Position numbers and translations under genes: made by a program
Notes under the pieces: model-generated
What the model saw: only the letters and a program-made list of their open reading frames with translations
The model's database searches: none
What the model was told of the DNA's origin: nothing
In this document: in pieces, positions 18,540-26,756 of the stretch
Numbering within the stretch: the stretch's first letter is position 1
How the letters are laid out: each line of letters starts with the position of its first letter
NCBI GenBank assembly: GCA_030430495.1
Contig: JAUIKM010000020.1
Coordinates: 31,607 to 95,606, forward strand
Direction of reading: 5' to 3'
Source: a bacterium
GTDB taxonomy: Bacteria > Bacteroidota > Ignavibacteria > Kapaibacteriales > UBA7675
DNA length: 64,000 nucleotides

Positions 18540-18590
18540 GTGTACCCGGCTCTCCCGCTTCGATCGCGCAGCGCGGCGCGAACAAACTCA

Positions 18591-19652
18591 TCAATCCATG
18601 AAAATATTCTTGAAGCCCTCTTCCGCATCGGGGAACGGCAATTCAACTACTTCGTCAATCACCGCGTTCATCTGGCTGCTGATTTCCTTGCGGCGCGCAG
18701 CAATCTCATCGGCTGTCATGATTTTGCGCTCAAGCACCAGCTTCTCGTAGCGATCCACCGGATCGCGCCGCCCCCAGTACTCGATGACTTCGCGCGGTAC
18801 GTAGGAAAAATCATCGTGCTCGGCGTGGCCGCGCATGCGCATGCTCACCGTTTCAATCAGCGCCGGTCCACCGCCGCCGCGGGCATTGCGGATCGCTTCA
18901 AAACAGGCGTCGTAGACCGCTTCGGGGTTGGTCCCGTCCACCGTCACTCCGTGACAACCATAACCAAGCGCTCTGTCGGAAAGCCGCTCGCAGGCAAAGC
19001 TCTCGCTGTTGGGCGTGGAATAGGCGTACTGGTTGTTCTCAATGATGACAATCAGCGGCAGGTTTTGTACGGCCGCCAGATTCATCGCCTCGTGGAAATC
19101 ACCTATCTGCGAGCCGCCGTCGCCGATATAGGTCATGGCGACGCAGTCTTCGCCTTTCAGTCTGGAAGCCATGAGAAAACCTGCGGCGACGGGAATCATC
19201 GCGCCCAGGTGTGAAATGTTGCCGTAAATGCGTTTGTCTGGGTCGGCATAGTGGCCGGTGCCGTCCGTGCCGCGCATCATGCTGCCCTTGCGGGCCAGGT
19301 GATTGAGCATCAGTGCGTGCAACGACTGCCCGCGCACAAAGTGCGCTCCGATGTCGCGGTGCATGGGAAACAGGACGTCCTGCTCCTGCAGCGCATATGC
19401 CGTGGCAACGGCGGTGGCTTCATTGCCCATTTGCGAGTACACGCCGCCAAATGCGCGGCCCTGTCGGTAGAGGCGCAGCATGGCCAGGTCAAATTCGCGG
19501 GTTTGAAGCATGAAGTCGAAAACGCGGCGGCGGTCGTCGTCGTCCAGGTGGGCGCCCGCTTCAATCGGCGGCACGATGTCCGTTTCAGCCCTGGAATCGA
19601 TACTGTTCTCAATGTCTTGCGAAGTCGCAGTAGTCTGTTGACTTGAACTCAT
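18591..19652 (-). CDS. pdhA: 2-oxoacid (pyruvate-type) dehydrogenase E1 component, alpha subunit
   Basis: This 353-aa alpha subunit carries the thiamine-diphosphate motif YIGDGGSQIGDFHEAMN ... IIENNQYAYSTP (GDG to NN). The phosphorylation-loop-like region MRMRGHAEHDDFSYVP is also present. I start it at MSSSQQTT; a GTG nine codons upstream is less likely. The first 35 residues are a Ser/Thr/Asp-rich tail before the conserved helix. It is the promoter-proximal gene of the pair and is divergent from holB over about 270 bp. Confidence 0.88.
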   Translation of the reverse strand: MSSSQQTTATSQDIENSIDSRAETDIVPPIEAGAHLDDDDRRRVFDFMLQTREFDLAMLRLYRQGRAFGGVYSQMGNEATAVATAYALQEQDVLFPMHRDIGAHFVRGQSLHALMLNHLARKGSMMRGTDGTGHYADPDKRIYGNISHLGAMIPVAAGFLMASRLKGEDCVAMTYIGDGGSQIGDFHEAMNLAAVQNLPLIVIIENNQYAYSTPNSESFACERLSDRALGYGCHGVTVDGTNPEAVYDACFEAIRNARGGGGPALIETVSMRMRGHAEHDDFSYVPREVIEYWGRRDPVDRYEKLVLERKIMTADEIAARRKEISSQMNAVIDEVVELPFPDAEEGFKNIFMD

Positions 19653-19924
19653 GATTGTCGTCTGAACGCTGTTGTGCACACACGTGCCTGATTCACGCTA
19701 GGTTGCCCGTGTGCGCTTACGCAAGCCGCCAAATTACCACTGTCCGCCATGATGTGCAAGATCAATTAATACACATGCGGGTCGCGGCCCCGCCGCAGCG
19801 CCGGAACGATTGACCGGATTTGATTATATTGCGCGATTAGACCTCCGCGCAAGCGCTCCGAGCGCGCCGCAGAGCTACGAGCAGCAGCATTGGGACCACG
19901 GTCCGCAGAAAGAGAGCCCCTTTA

Positions 19925-21094
19925 ATGTCCTGGTCGCAGATTATCGGTCAGCAGCGCATCAAGTCCGTCCTGCAGCGCGTCATCACCGACGGGCGCATTG
20001 CACATGCCTACATGTTCTGGGGACCGCAGGGCATCGGCAAGGATGCACTGGCTCTCGAATTTGCCAAAGCCGTCAATTGTCCAAATTCCATCAAAATGGA
20101 CGGCGAATACATCGCCTGCGACGAATGCGACAGCTGCCGGCGCGCCAGATCGCTGCAGCATCCCAATATCAAATTCATTACGGCACTGCCGGCCGGCAAA
20201 GGCGAAGATCGCAAGTCGCGCTCTCCGCTCGCCAAACTGAGCGATGAACAGTTAAAACAGGTCCAGGATCAGCTGGCGCAAAAAGCGGCCAATCCCTACC
20301 ACCGCATCGCCATTCCAAATGCCAATGCAATTCGCATCGCGGCCATTCGCGAGATTAAACAAGGCGTCGCACTCAGCGGCACGGGCAAAGGGCGGCGTTT
20401 CTACATCGTTTCCAATGCCGAAAATATGAATCAGGAAGCCGCCAACGCCTTCCTGAAAACGCTTGAAGAGCCCTCCCCCGACGTAACAATCGTGTTAACT
20501 ACTTCGCGGCGCGATCAGATGCTGCAAACGATCCGTTCGCGCTGCCAGGACGTGCGCTGCGCCGTCCTCAGTGACGACGAGATTGCGGATGCGCTGCGCG
20601 ACAACACGACGGAAACCATTTCCGACGAAAATGCCCGTCTGATTGCGCGACTGGCCAACGGCAGTTACACGCGGGCGCTCAGCCTGACGGGCGACGACTT
20701 CAGTGAAATCAGGGGTGAAGTGGTGGACTTTTTCCGCGCCATGTTAAAGCGGCGCAACTACGTTCTCGATCTCTACGCCCAGATAGAACACATCGCGGGC
20801 GACAAGGACCGCAAACGCGTGGAACAAATGTTAACATTGCTGCTGCTCTGGCTGCGGGATGCCTTTGCGCTCTCCGCCAGCGGCAATACGGACGCCGTGG
20901 TCAACATCGACCAGGTGGCGCCGATGCAACGCTTTGTCGAAAATTTCCCCGGCGCCGATCTCCTGGCCGCCAGCATGAAAGTTGAGGAAGCCCTGCGCTA
21001 CCTTAAACAAAACGTGCAGATACATCTTACGCTTACGCGCCTGGCGCTGGAGATGCGCAGCATCTTCATCCGCAAGGTTTCGCGCGCGGCTTAA
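19925..21094 (+). CDS. holB: DNA polymerase III, delta' subunit
   Basis: This clamp-loader ATPase-family subunit works with delta and tau/gamma to load the beta clamp. In this 389-aa protein, Walker A GPQGIGKD is at 33-40 and a zinc module uses Cys52, Cys65, Cys68 and Cys71. Further motifs are NAFLKTLEEPSPDVTIVL and the sensor-like IRSRCQDVRC. The polar insert at about 85-115 (RKSRSPLAKLSDEQLKQVQD) is longer than in many homologues. It is followed by the PSP1/RicT gene at 29 bp. The same pair, holB-yaaT, is adjacent in Bacillus, which supports both assignments. Confidence 0.92.
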   Translation: MSWSQIIGQQRIKSVLQRVITDGRIAHAYMFWGPQGIGKDALALEFAKAVNCPNSIKMDGEYIACDECDSCRRARSLQHPNIKFITALPAGKGEDRKSRSPLAKLSDEQLKQVQDQLAQKAANPYHRIAIPNANAIRIAAIREIKQGVALSGTGKGRRFYIVSNAENMNQEAANAFLKTLEEPSPDVTIVLTTSRRDQMLQTIRSRCQDVRCAVLSDDEIADALRDNTTETISDENARLIARLANGSYTRALSLTGDDFSEIRGEVVDFFRAMLKRRNYVLDLYAQIEHIAGDKDRKRVEQMLTLLLLWLRDAFALSASGNTDAVVNIDQVAPMQRFVENFPGADLLAASMKVEEALRYLKQNVQIHLTLTRLALEMRSIFIRKVSRAA

Positions 21095-21123
21095 CATTCC
21101 AGTGCAGAAAAGACGGTAGATAT

Positions 21124-22941
21124 ATGGGTGACCAATCCGGTTCAATCGTAACGCTTTCTCATATTGATCTCGGCAAGATTGACGACCTGCCCGATGCGGC
21201 CAGCGTGCACGTGGCCAAAACAATCCGAAATCGCAAATCCAACTGCGACGCCTCCTGCGGCAAGGACGACGGCGGTTGTGAGAATTGCGGCAGTAAATCG
21301 GAAGCCGCCGCTTCTTCCGCTCAGGATGGCGCGGCGAGCGAAAGCGCCGAAGTCAACGGCAAAAGCGCCGCCAAAACGGCGATTAAACAGAAAGACTCGG
21401 ACTCCCCCGCCGACCCGCACTCGCCTGCCGACGAAGGCGACAAAGGCAAGAGTTATTCGCACATTATTGAAGTCGAGTTCAAGAGCCGACGCAAACTTCT
21501 GTATCGCAACGAAAAACACCTGGAGCTCGCACTGGGCGACCTGGTTATCGTTGAGGCGGAGCGCGGTCTGGACGCCGGGCGCGTCTCGGCCATGGGACGC
21601 ATCGCCAATGAAAAAATGCACATCATTTACAAGGGAGAGGAACCGCTCTTCCAGGTGGTGCGCAAGGCCAACAAAAAAGACCAGGAGCGCTACGATCAGA
21701 ACAAGGCCAGCGAAAAAGAGGCCTTTTCCGTGTTTAAGGAACGCATTAAACACTTTGCGCTGGATATGAAAGGCGTCGACGCGGAGTGGCAATTCGACCA
21801 CCACCGCCTGACCTTGTTTTTCACCGCACCGCGACAGGTGGATTTTCGTTCGCTGGTGCGCGATCTTGCGGCAATCTTCACGACGCGGATCGAGCTGCGC
21901 CAGATCAGTCCGCGCGACGAAGCCAAGCGCGTCGGCGGCGTAGGAATTTGCGGGCGTGAACTGTGCTGCAGTACCTTTCTCAATCGCTTTGAGTACATCA
22001 CGCTGGATCATGCGCGCGAGCAGCAGCTGGCACAGAACCCCACCAAGCTGAGCGGACTGTGCGGGCGGCTCAAGTGCTGTCTTTTGTATGAAATCGACTA
22101 CTACACTTCGGCGCTGAAAAACTATCCGCCGTTAAACTCGACCATTGTAACGGCCGACGGCGCCGGCAAGATGTTCAAGATTGACATTTTCCGCGATGAA
22201 GTGCATTTGTACTACGGAAAATCGGGCAACTACGGCACGGTGACACTGAGTGACTTAAACAAGCTGCGTCGCGACGGCAAGGTGCTGGCTCCCGGCGAAG
22301 TGTACGTCGAGCCGCCTGAAGAGCCGAAGGAACACAACCTGGATAAAATGGACGCCTCGAATCGCGGCAAAGGCGGGGGCCGGCGCGGCGGACGTGGAGA
22401 GCGCAAACCGCGCAGAGGAAAACCCGACGACAGACGCGAACGACCCGCCAGGCCTCAGGCCAAAGATTCGGCCCCGGAATCGCGTCAGGCGGATCCCACG
22501 GGTGCGGAAAACGAGGACAATGCGGAAAATCGCGAGAAACGCGGCGATCGCCCACGGCGGCGCAGACGCGGCGGCCGCGGACGCGGCAGTAAAACCGAAG
22601 GCGGTGAAAAACCCGAGGGCGGCGTCGGTACTGCCGGCGACGAACAGAGCGGCGAGACCCGGCAAGTTAAACAGGACAGCGCAACACCCGGCGACAGACC
22701 GGCCGGCGACGAACACAAGGACGACGGCGACAAAAAAGGCCGCGGCCGCGGCGCACGTCGTTCCGACCGACGCAATCGCGACAGGAATCGCCCGGACGAC
22801 AAAACCAACAATCAGGGCCGCTCTTCGCCTGAAAACAAACGCGACGCCGGCAACTCCGAGGGCGGTAGTGCACGTGATTCCGGCAGTAAACCAGATGGCG
22901 GCAAGACTCCGCCGCCCGGGCCAAACAAAGAAAATTCATAG
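21124..22941 (+). CDS. ricT: PSP1-domain protein (RicT/YaaT-like) with Cys-rich N-terminus and RG-rich tail
   Basis: This 605-aa protein has a central PSP1 domain (about 115-330): VEAERGLDAGRVSAMG, VVRKANKKDQERY and FTAPRQVDFRSLVRDLA. It carries the cysteine motifs CGRELCC (276-282) and CGRLKCC (313-319). In Bacillus, RicT cysteines bind Fe-S within the RicAFT complex that affects RNA maturation. Two additions stand out. One is an N-terminal cluster Cys41, Cys45, Cys52, Cys55. The other is a tail of about 190 aa, rich in Arg, Gly, Asp and Glu (about 410-605), that looks disordered and RNA-binding. It lies between holB and a DUF2064 gene, all rightward. Confidence 0.87.
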   Translation: MGDQSGSIVTLSHIDLGKIDDLPDAASVHVAKTIRNRKSNCDASCGKDDGGCENCGSKSEAAASSAQDGAASESAEVNGKSAAKTAIKQKDSDSPADPHSPADEGDKGKSYSHIIEVEFKSRRKLLYRNEKHLELALGDLVIVEAERGLDAGRVSAMGRIANEKMHIIYKGEEPLFQVVRKANKKDQERYDQNKASEKEAFSVFKERIKHFALDMKGVDAEWQFDHHRLTLFFTAPRQVDFRSLVRDLAAIFTTRIELRQISPRDEAKRVGGVGICGRELCCSTFLNRFEYITLDHAREQQLAQNPTKLSGLCGRLKCCLLYEIDYYTSALKNYPPLNSTIVTADGAGKMFKIDIFRDEVHLYYGKSGNYGTVTLSDLNKLRRDGKVLAPGEVYVEPPEEPKEHNLDKMDASNRGKGGGRRGGRGERKPRRGKPDDRRERPARPQAKDSAPESRQADPTGAENEDNAENREKRGDRPRRRRRGGRGRGSKTEGGEKPEGGVGTAGDEQSGETRQVKQDSATPGDRPAGDEHKDDGDKKGRGRGARRSDRRNRDRNRPDDKTNNQGRSSPENKRDAGNSEGGSARDSGSKPDGGKTPPPGPNKENS

Positions 22942-23007
22942 AGAAAACCAGGTCGGATTCGGCAGCCCTTAAACAGATCCGAACGCAGCGCCAGGCAGGT
23001 TAAACGC

Positions 23008-23748
23008 ATGTCAGAACAATCGCCTCATTACCTCGTGTTTGCGCGATTTCCGGAGATCAACAAGGTCAAATCCAGGTTGGCGGACGAGGTTGGACCGGAA
23101 CAGGCTCTCGCCCTTTACCGGGCGATGCTGCTGGACATTGTCGAACGGCTGTTAAATAGACGGGCATTGACCGTGTTTGTGCACCCGGCGGAAAAGCTGG
23201 ATGAACTGAAACTGTTCATTCAATCGGAGCTTGGCGAACACGACAACTTAACATTCGGCATTCAGCAAGGCGACAATCTTGGCGACAAAATGTTAAATGC
23301 TTTCCGCCTGCATGCATCGAGTGTGGGAAGCCCGGCGATAATTATCGGCACGGATTCGCCCACCCTGCCGGATGCATTTCTGGAAATGGCGGAAGAAGAG
23401 CTGGCCGGCAACCGGGCGGTAATCGGCGGGTGTGAGGACGGCGGTTTTTACCTGATGGGCCTGCACGCGGCGGTCGAAGCGGCATTCTTCGGCGCGGACT
23501 ACAGCCATTCCGACGTGTATACCAACACTCTGGCGGCGCTGGAGGAAGAGTTGGACAAGGTTGCCGAGGTTCCGCTGTGGTACGATGTGGACTACCTGAG
23601 CGATCTGCACCGGATGTACGCGGACCTCAACACGGACACAAGCGGCAGCTACACGCCAAAACGCACACAATCGTTGTTGAACGAACTGTTTGATCCTTCA
23701 AATGCGCATGGAGTCAATACGAGTGAAACACGAACAACGCGATGTTGA
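23008..23748 (+). CDS. DUF2064 / TIGR04282 family transferase
   Basis: This 246-aa protein belongs to the DUF2064 group, which has a GT-A-like nucleotidyl/glycosyltransferase fold. Motifs include FARFPEINKVKSRLADEVG near the N-terminus, QQGDNLGDKMLNAF, IIIGTDSPTLPDAFL and IGGCEDGGFYLMGL. The substrate is not known for most members. It starts 66 bp after the PSP1 gene and its 3' end overlaps the next gene by about 40 bases. Confidence 0.87.
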   Translation: MSEQSPHYLVFARFPEINKVKSRLADEVGPEQALALYRAMLLDIVERLLNRRALTVFVHPAEKLDELKLFIQSELGEHDNLTFGIQQGDNLGDKMLNAFRLHASSVGSPAIIIGTDSPTLPDAFLEMAEEELAGNRAVIGGCEDGGFYLMGLHAAVEAAFFGADYSHSDVYTNTLAALEEELDKVAEVPLWYDVDYLSDLHRMYADLNTDTSGSYTPKRTQSLLNELFDPSNAHGVNTSETRTTRC

Positions 23749-24181
23749 CGAGCGCGAGCTGCGCGGCGATTCTTCGGACGACGAGACAGCCAAAAAGGGC
23801 GGTATTCGCAGCGCATCAATCATCTGTCTGGTGGCCGGAGTAGCGCTCCTCCCATTCGCCCGCATGCTGCCCATGATGCTTGTGTCCACCGGTTTGCTGT
23901 CGACCGGAATAATCGGTCTGATATTCGGGCCGCGCCTGCTGCCCAACAGCCGCAGCATCATCCTGAAGCGCGAGAACCACGTGCTGGCGATAGCCGCCAA
24001 ACACCAGGGCATTCTGACGCCGACGCGGCTGGCGCTGGAAGCACGCATGACGATCGACGAGGCGAGGCGCGAATTGAACAAACTGGTTAAAGCCGGCGCC
24101 TGCCGCACCAATGTCATTGAAGAAGACGGTCGCATCGAGTACGAATTCCCCGACTTCAGGGAGCGCCGCAAAGCCGACTAA
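23708..24181 (+). CDS. Membrane-anchored winged-helix protein
   Basis: The product is 157 aa from the chosen ATG; a GTG at 23723 with GGAG upstream is also possible. An acidic N-terminus (VDERELRGDSSDDET) is followed by two closely spaced TM helices (SIICLVAGVALLPF and MLVSTGLLSTGIIGLIFG). The cytoplasmic C-terminus looks like a winged helix (HQGILTPTRLALEARMTIDE, ARRELNKLVKAGACRT, then a beta wing). The gene overlaps the DUF2064 gene in another frame, so it is probably translated from the same message. Function not recognised; it may be a membrane-bound regulator. Confidence 0.72.
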   Translation: MESIRVKHEQRDVDERELRGDSSDDETAKKGGIRSASIICLVAGVALLPFARMLPMMLVSTGLLSTGIIGLIFGPRLLPNSRSIILKRENHVLAIAAKHQGILTPTRLALEARMTIDEARRELNKLVKAGACRTNVIEEDGRIEYEFPDFRERRKAD

Positions 24182-24206
24182 ATCCGGGCCGGGCATGCGA
24201 TTTTTT

Positions 24207-24298
24207 GGCGTTCAGGTGTTTTTTGGCGTTCAGGTGTTTTTGGGCGTTCAGGTGTTTTTGGGCGTTCAGGTGTTTTTGGGCGTTCAGGTGTTTTTGGG
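24207..24298. repeat. 18-bp tandem repeat, five copies
   Basis: Five units of 18 bp with core GCGTTCAGGTG and a T5-6/G spacer begin at 24208, 24226, 24244, 24262 and 24280, with a partial sixth at 24298. The array starts about 25 bp after the stop of the winged-helix gene. It is open in several frames only because the period is a multiple of three, and I do not consider it coding. Confidence 0.93.
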
Positions 24299-24299
24299 C

Positions 24300-24572
24300 G
24301 CAGTTTGGGGAGATCAAGGGGCCCGCCTGCCCCATCGCCCGCCCCGCCGCCACCGCGAGTTTCCACCACGTCCAGACGCACTCCTCCCTCCCTGCAACCA
24401 GTGCAGTTTTTTTTGAGGCAAACGTCAGTCCGGCATAGCACGGCGCGTTGCATGCGGCGCTCCGTGACATGTGCCAGTCTACGTCGAAACCACAAACGAT
24501 CCTCGTATAAAAAACTGAACGACGCTCAGAACGTGGTTGAACGGGCATTTATTCCTGCTGAACGGTTTGATT
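24300..24572. repeat. Dispersed noncoding element, copy A
   Basis: This stretch resembles 30740-30995. Both contain a C-rich block (CCCCGCCGCC), then a CCACGTxCA...CACTCCTCCC stretch, then GTGCAG followed by a T run and GAG. About 100 bp later come ACTGAACG...ACGTGGT and GCTGAACGGTT. The copies are clearly diverged. No gene is seen from 24182 to 24810 (about 630 bp), which contains this element, the 18-bp array, and at 24700-24735 AT-richer sequence with GGTTAAACAG. Confidence 0.75.
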
Positions 24573-24810
24573 CACTTCCAACAAGACAAAATGACAGCCT
24601 CAAAAGACGGACTCAGTGGTTTCGCCCAAGCGTTTGCAGGATTAATTCGCCGATATTTCCAACACGTCCAACAGCTTCTGACCGTTCAATCCGCTTTACC
24701 CAACGGTTAAACAGTTCCATCGCCCGCTTAACTTTTTACGCTTGATTCCTCCGCAAACCAGACTCAACTTGCCTGAAATCATTTTTTTCACTGGCGGAAC
24801 AAGGATCATC

Positions 24811-26505
24811 ATGTTAATCGGGAAAAGTACAGGTATGTGCGCCGTTGTCGCGGCAGTCAATTTCATCACACTGCTCCTGATGTGCAACGGCGCAATGGCA
24901 CAAAACATCGTAATAAACGAGTTGTTTGCACGCGCCGACGACACAACTCCGGAGTGGATCGAACTATTTAACACAGAAAAGCGCGCCCGCAATCTGACCG
25001 GTTTGCTTGTTGCCGACAATAGTTCAAAGAAGGGAATCCCCGATTTTCGAATAGATGCCGAATCGTACATCGTATTGTGCGTTGACAGCAGCTTGATGCG
25101 TCTGCGCTACGACCTGCCGGAACACATTGACTTGCTTGAGGTTAAGCTGCCCTCTTTAAACAACGGCGGCGATGAGTTGCGACTGTTTAACAGCAAAGGC
25201 GAGCGCCTTGACTCGGTTTCTTATACAAGCACCCAGGTTCTGGCAGCGGTCTCGCTGGAACGCAGGGAAGCGGGGCTGGATGGATTTTCGACCGACAATT
25301 GGGCATTTTCCGTCCATCCTGACGGCGCAACACCCGGACGACGGAACAGCACAACTCCCGTGGACATTGATCTTGTCTGCTCGTCCGTAGTTTCACAGGA
25401 GAAACACGTGGTCCTGAAGTGTTTGAATGCCGGTAAAACGGATCTTGAGAATATTTCTGTCAGGGTGGACATACAGAATGATGGCCGCACGGCATTCACA
25501 GCGGACAGCAGTCTGACTTTACTGGCGGCTTCCGATTCAGCCAGATTTGTTTTCAACCATTCACTGAGTACATCCGGTTGGTACAGCTGCGTTGCTACCG
25601 CAAGCGCGGAAGGAGACGAGAGGCCCGGAAACGACAGCATCACCTCGACGTTGTACATGGATGCGGGCAGGGACAACATTCTTATCTCGGAGATCATGTT
25701 TCGTCCGCTGCCGGGGCAGGCCGAATACGTTGAACTGCACAATGCGGGCAATGACTCAACAGATATTCGATCCTGGAGGCTGATCCATTCGGCCAAAGGC
25801 GGAGTTGCCGACAGTCTGGTTTTCGCAATTCCATCCTACTGCGAACAAGGCGTTTGCATTGCCCCGGAGGGAGTCCTGGCGGTTTGCTGGAACACGGCGC
25901 TTTTTGCACAATTTCCCGGCCTGAACGAATGCCGGAATGCGCTGTTTGTCGATCAGGCATTTAATCTCCGATCCGGCGGAGGGACGTTGATGCTGGCAAA
26001 TCCCAATGGGCGGATTGTCGACTCCCTGTGTTTTAGTCCCAATCTGCACCTGGTTCCTCTCAGCGCGCAGCAGGGACGCAGCCTGGAACGCGACATCAGA
26101 TCCGGAACGCCGCAATTCGAGCGCGACTGGACAACCAGCGCAGATGAACGCGGCGGCAGTGCGGGAGAATCGAATCGCACATCGGACATACCGGCGAGGG
26201 CGTCGATTGAAATACAACCGAATCCACTGTTGCTGGGCGAATCTCCGGCGATAACACACATCAGCTATCGGGTGCCATTCAGTCATTCTTTTGTCCGCGT
26301 TCAAATCTTTGACAGCGAAGGCAGACAGGTGGCCACGTTGTTGGATGCGCAATTCAGTGCGGCGCATGGCAGCGCGGAATGGGATGGTCGCGATGATCGC
26401 GGTGCTCAGGTCAATCCCGGAGTATATATCGTCCAGGTTGAAGCTGCCGCGTACACTGCCGGCGAGGTACACTGTGAGGCAGACCTGTTGCTCGTCGGAA
26501 GGTGA
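24811..26505 (+). CDS. Secreted lamin-tail-domain protein with FlgD-like C-terminal domain
   Basis: The product is 564 aa from the ATG preceded by AAGGAT. The signal peptide is hydrophobic (MCAVVAAVNFITLLLMCNG) and cleaved near AMAQ. Two lamin-tail (LTD) beta domains begin at IVINELFARADDTTPEWIEL (about 30) and ILISEIMFRPLPGQAEYVEL (about 290). The C-terminal 90 aa (IQPNPLLLGESPAITHISYR ... VRVQIFDSEGRQVATL ... PGVYIVQVEA) match FlgD-like Ig / T9SS-associated C-terminal domains. It is probably an exported cell-surface adhesin or nuclease-associated protein; no catalytic residue is seen. It stands alone between a repeat region and ppk1. Confidence 0.85.
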   Translation: MLIGKSTGMCAVVAAVNFITLLLMCNGAMAQNIVINELFARADDTTPEWIELFNTEKRARNLTGLLVADNSSKKGIPDFRIDAESYIVLCVDSSLMRLRYDLPEHIDLLEVKLPSLNNGGDELRLFNSKGERLDSVSYTSTQVLAAVSLERREAGLDGFSTDNWAFSVHPDGATPGRRNSTTPVDIDLVCSSVVSQEKHVVLKCLNAGKTDLENISVRVDIQNDGRTAFTADSSLTLLAASDSARFVFNHSLSTSGWYSCVATASAEGDERPGNDSITSTLYMDAGRDNILISEIMFRPLPGQAEYVELHNAGNDSTDIRSWRLIHSAKGGVADSLVFAIPSYCEQGVCIAPEGVLAVCWNTALFAQFPGLNECRNALFVDQAFNLRSGGGTLMLANPNGRIVDSLCFSPNLHLVPLSAQQGRSLERDIRSGTPQFERDWTTSADERGGSAGESNRTSDIPARASIEIQPNPLLLGESPAITHISYRVPFSHSFVRVQIFDSEGRQVATLLDAQFSAAHGSAEWDGRDDRGAQVNPGVYIVQVEAAAYTAGEVHCEADLLLVGR

Positions 26506-26756
26506 ATCTTGTCAGACAACCTTGAACTGCCGGGCAATGGAATATTGATTTCAGGTGATTCCCGGCGGCGCCAGACTTGAAATGTTTGACGCCAGGGCAT
26601 TCACGCGGCGGCGCTACGTGCGGCGTGAGTTGATTTCGACGCTGGTTCAGCGGCCGTTGAATGCCCTTTTTGAGTATTTTTGCACACTCCAGTGCATGGT
26701 CCTCGGCAAAGAAATGTTCACACTTCGTCACGGTGCTTATGTCCAGCGCAAGTGCA

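Noticed and set aside
17397..19214. 605-codon plus-strand open frame over the dehydrogenase genes
   Set aside because: No family signature and skewed composition. The minus strand encodes clear E1 alpha and beta subunits.
19810..19840. Sigma-70 type promoter for holB (TTGACC ... TATATT)
   Set aside because: The two boxes are 9 bp apart and no good -10 lies at 16-18 bp from TTGACC.
24201..24438. Small repeat proteins (GVQVFL or KHLNAQ repeats) over the 18-bp array
   Set aside because: The frames are open only because the repeat period is a multiple of three; there is no ribosome binding site and they run into the noncoding element.
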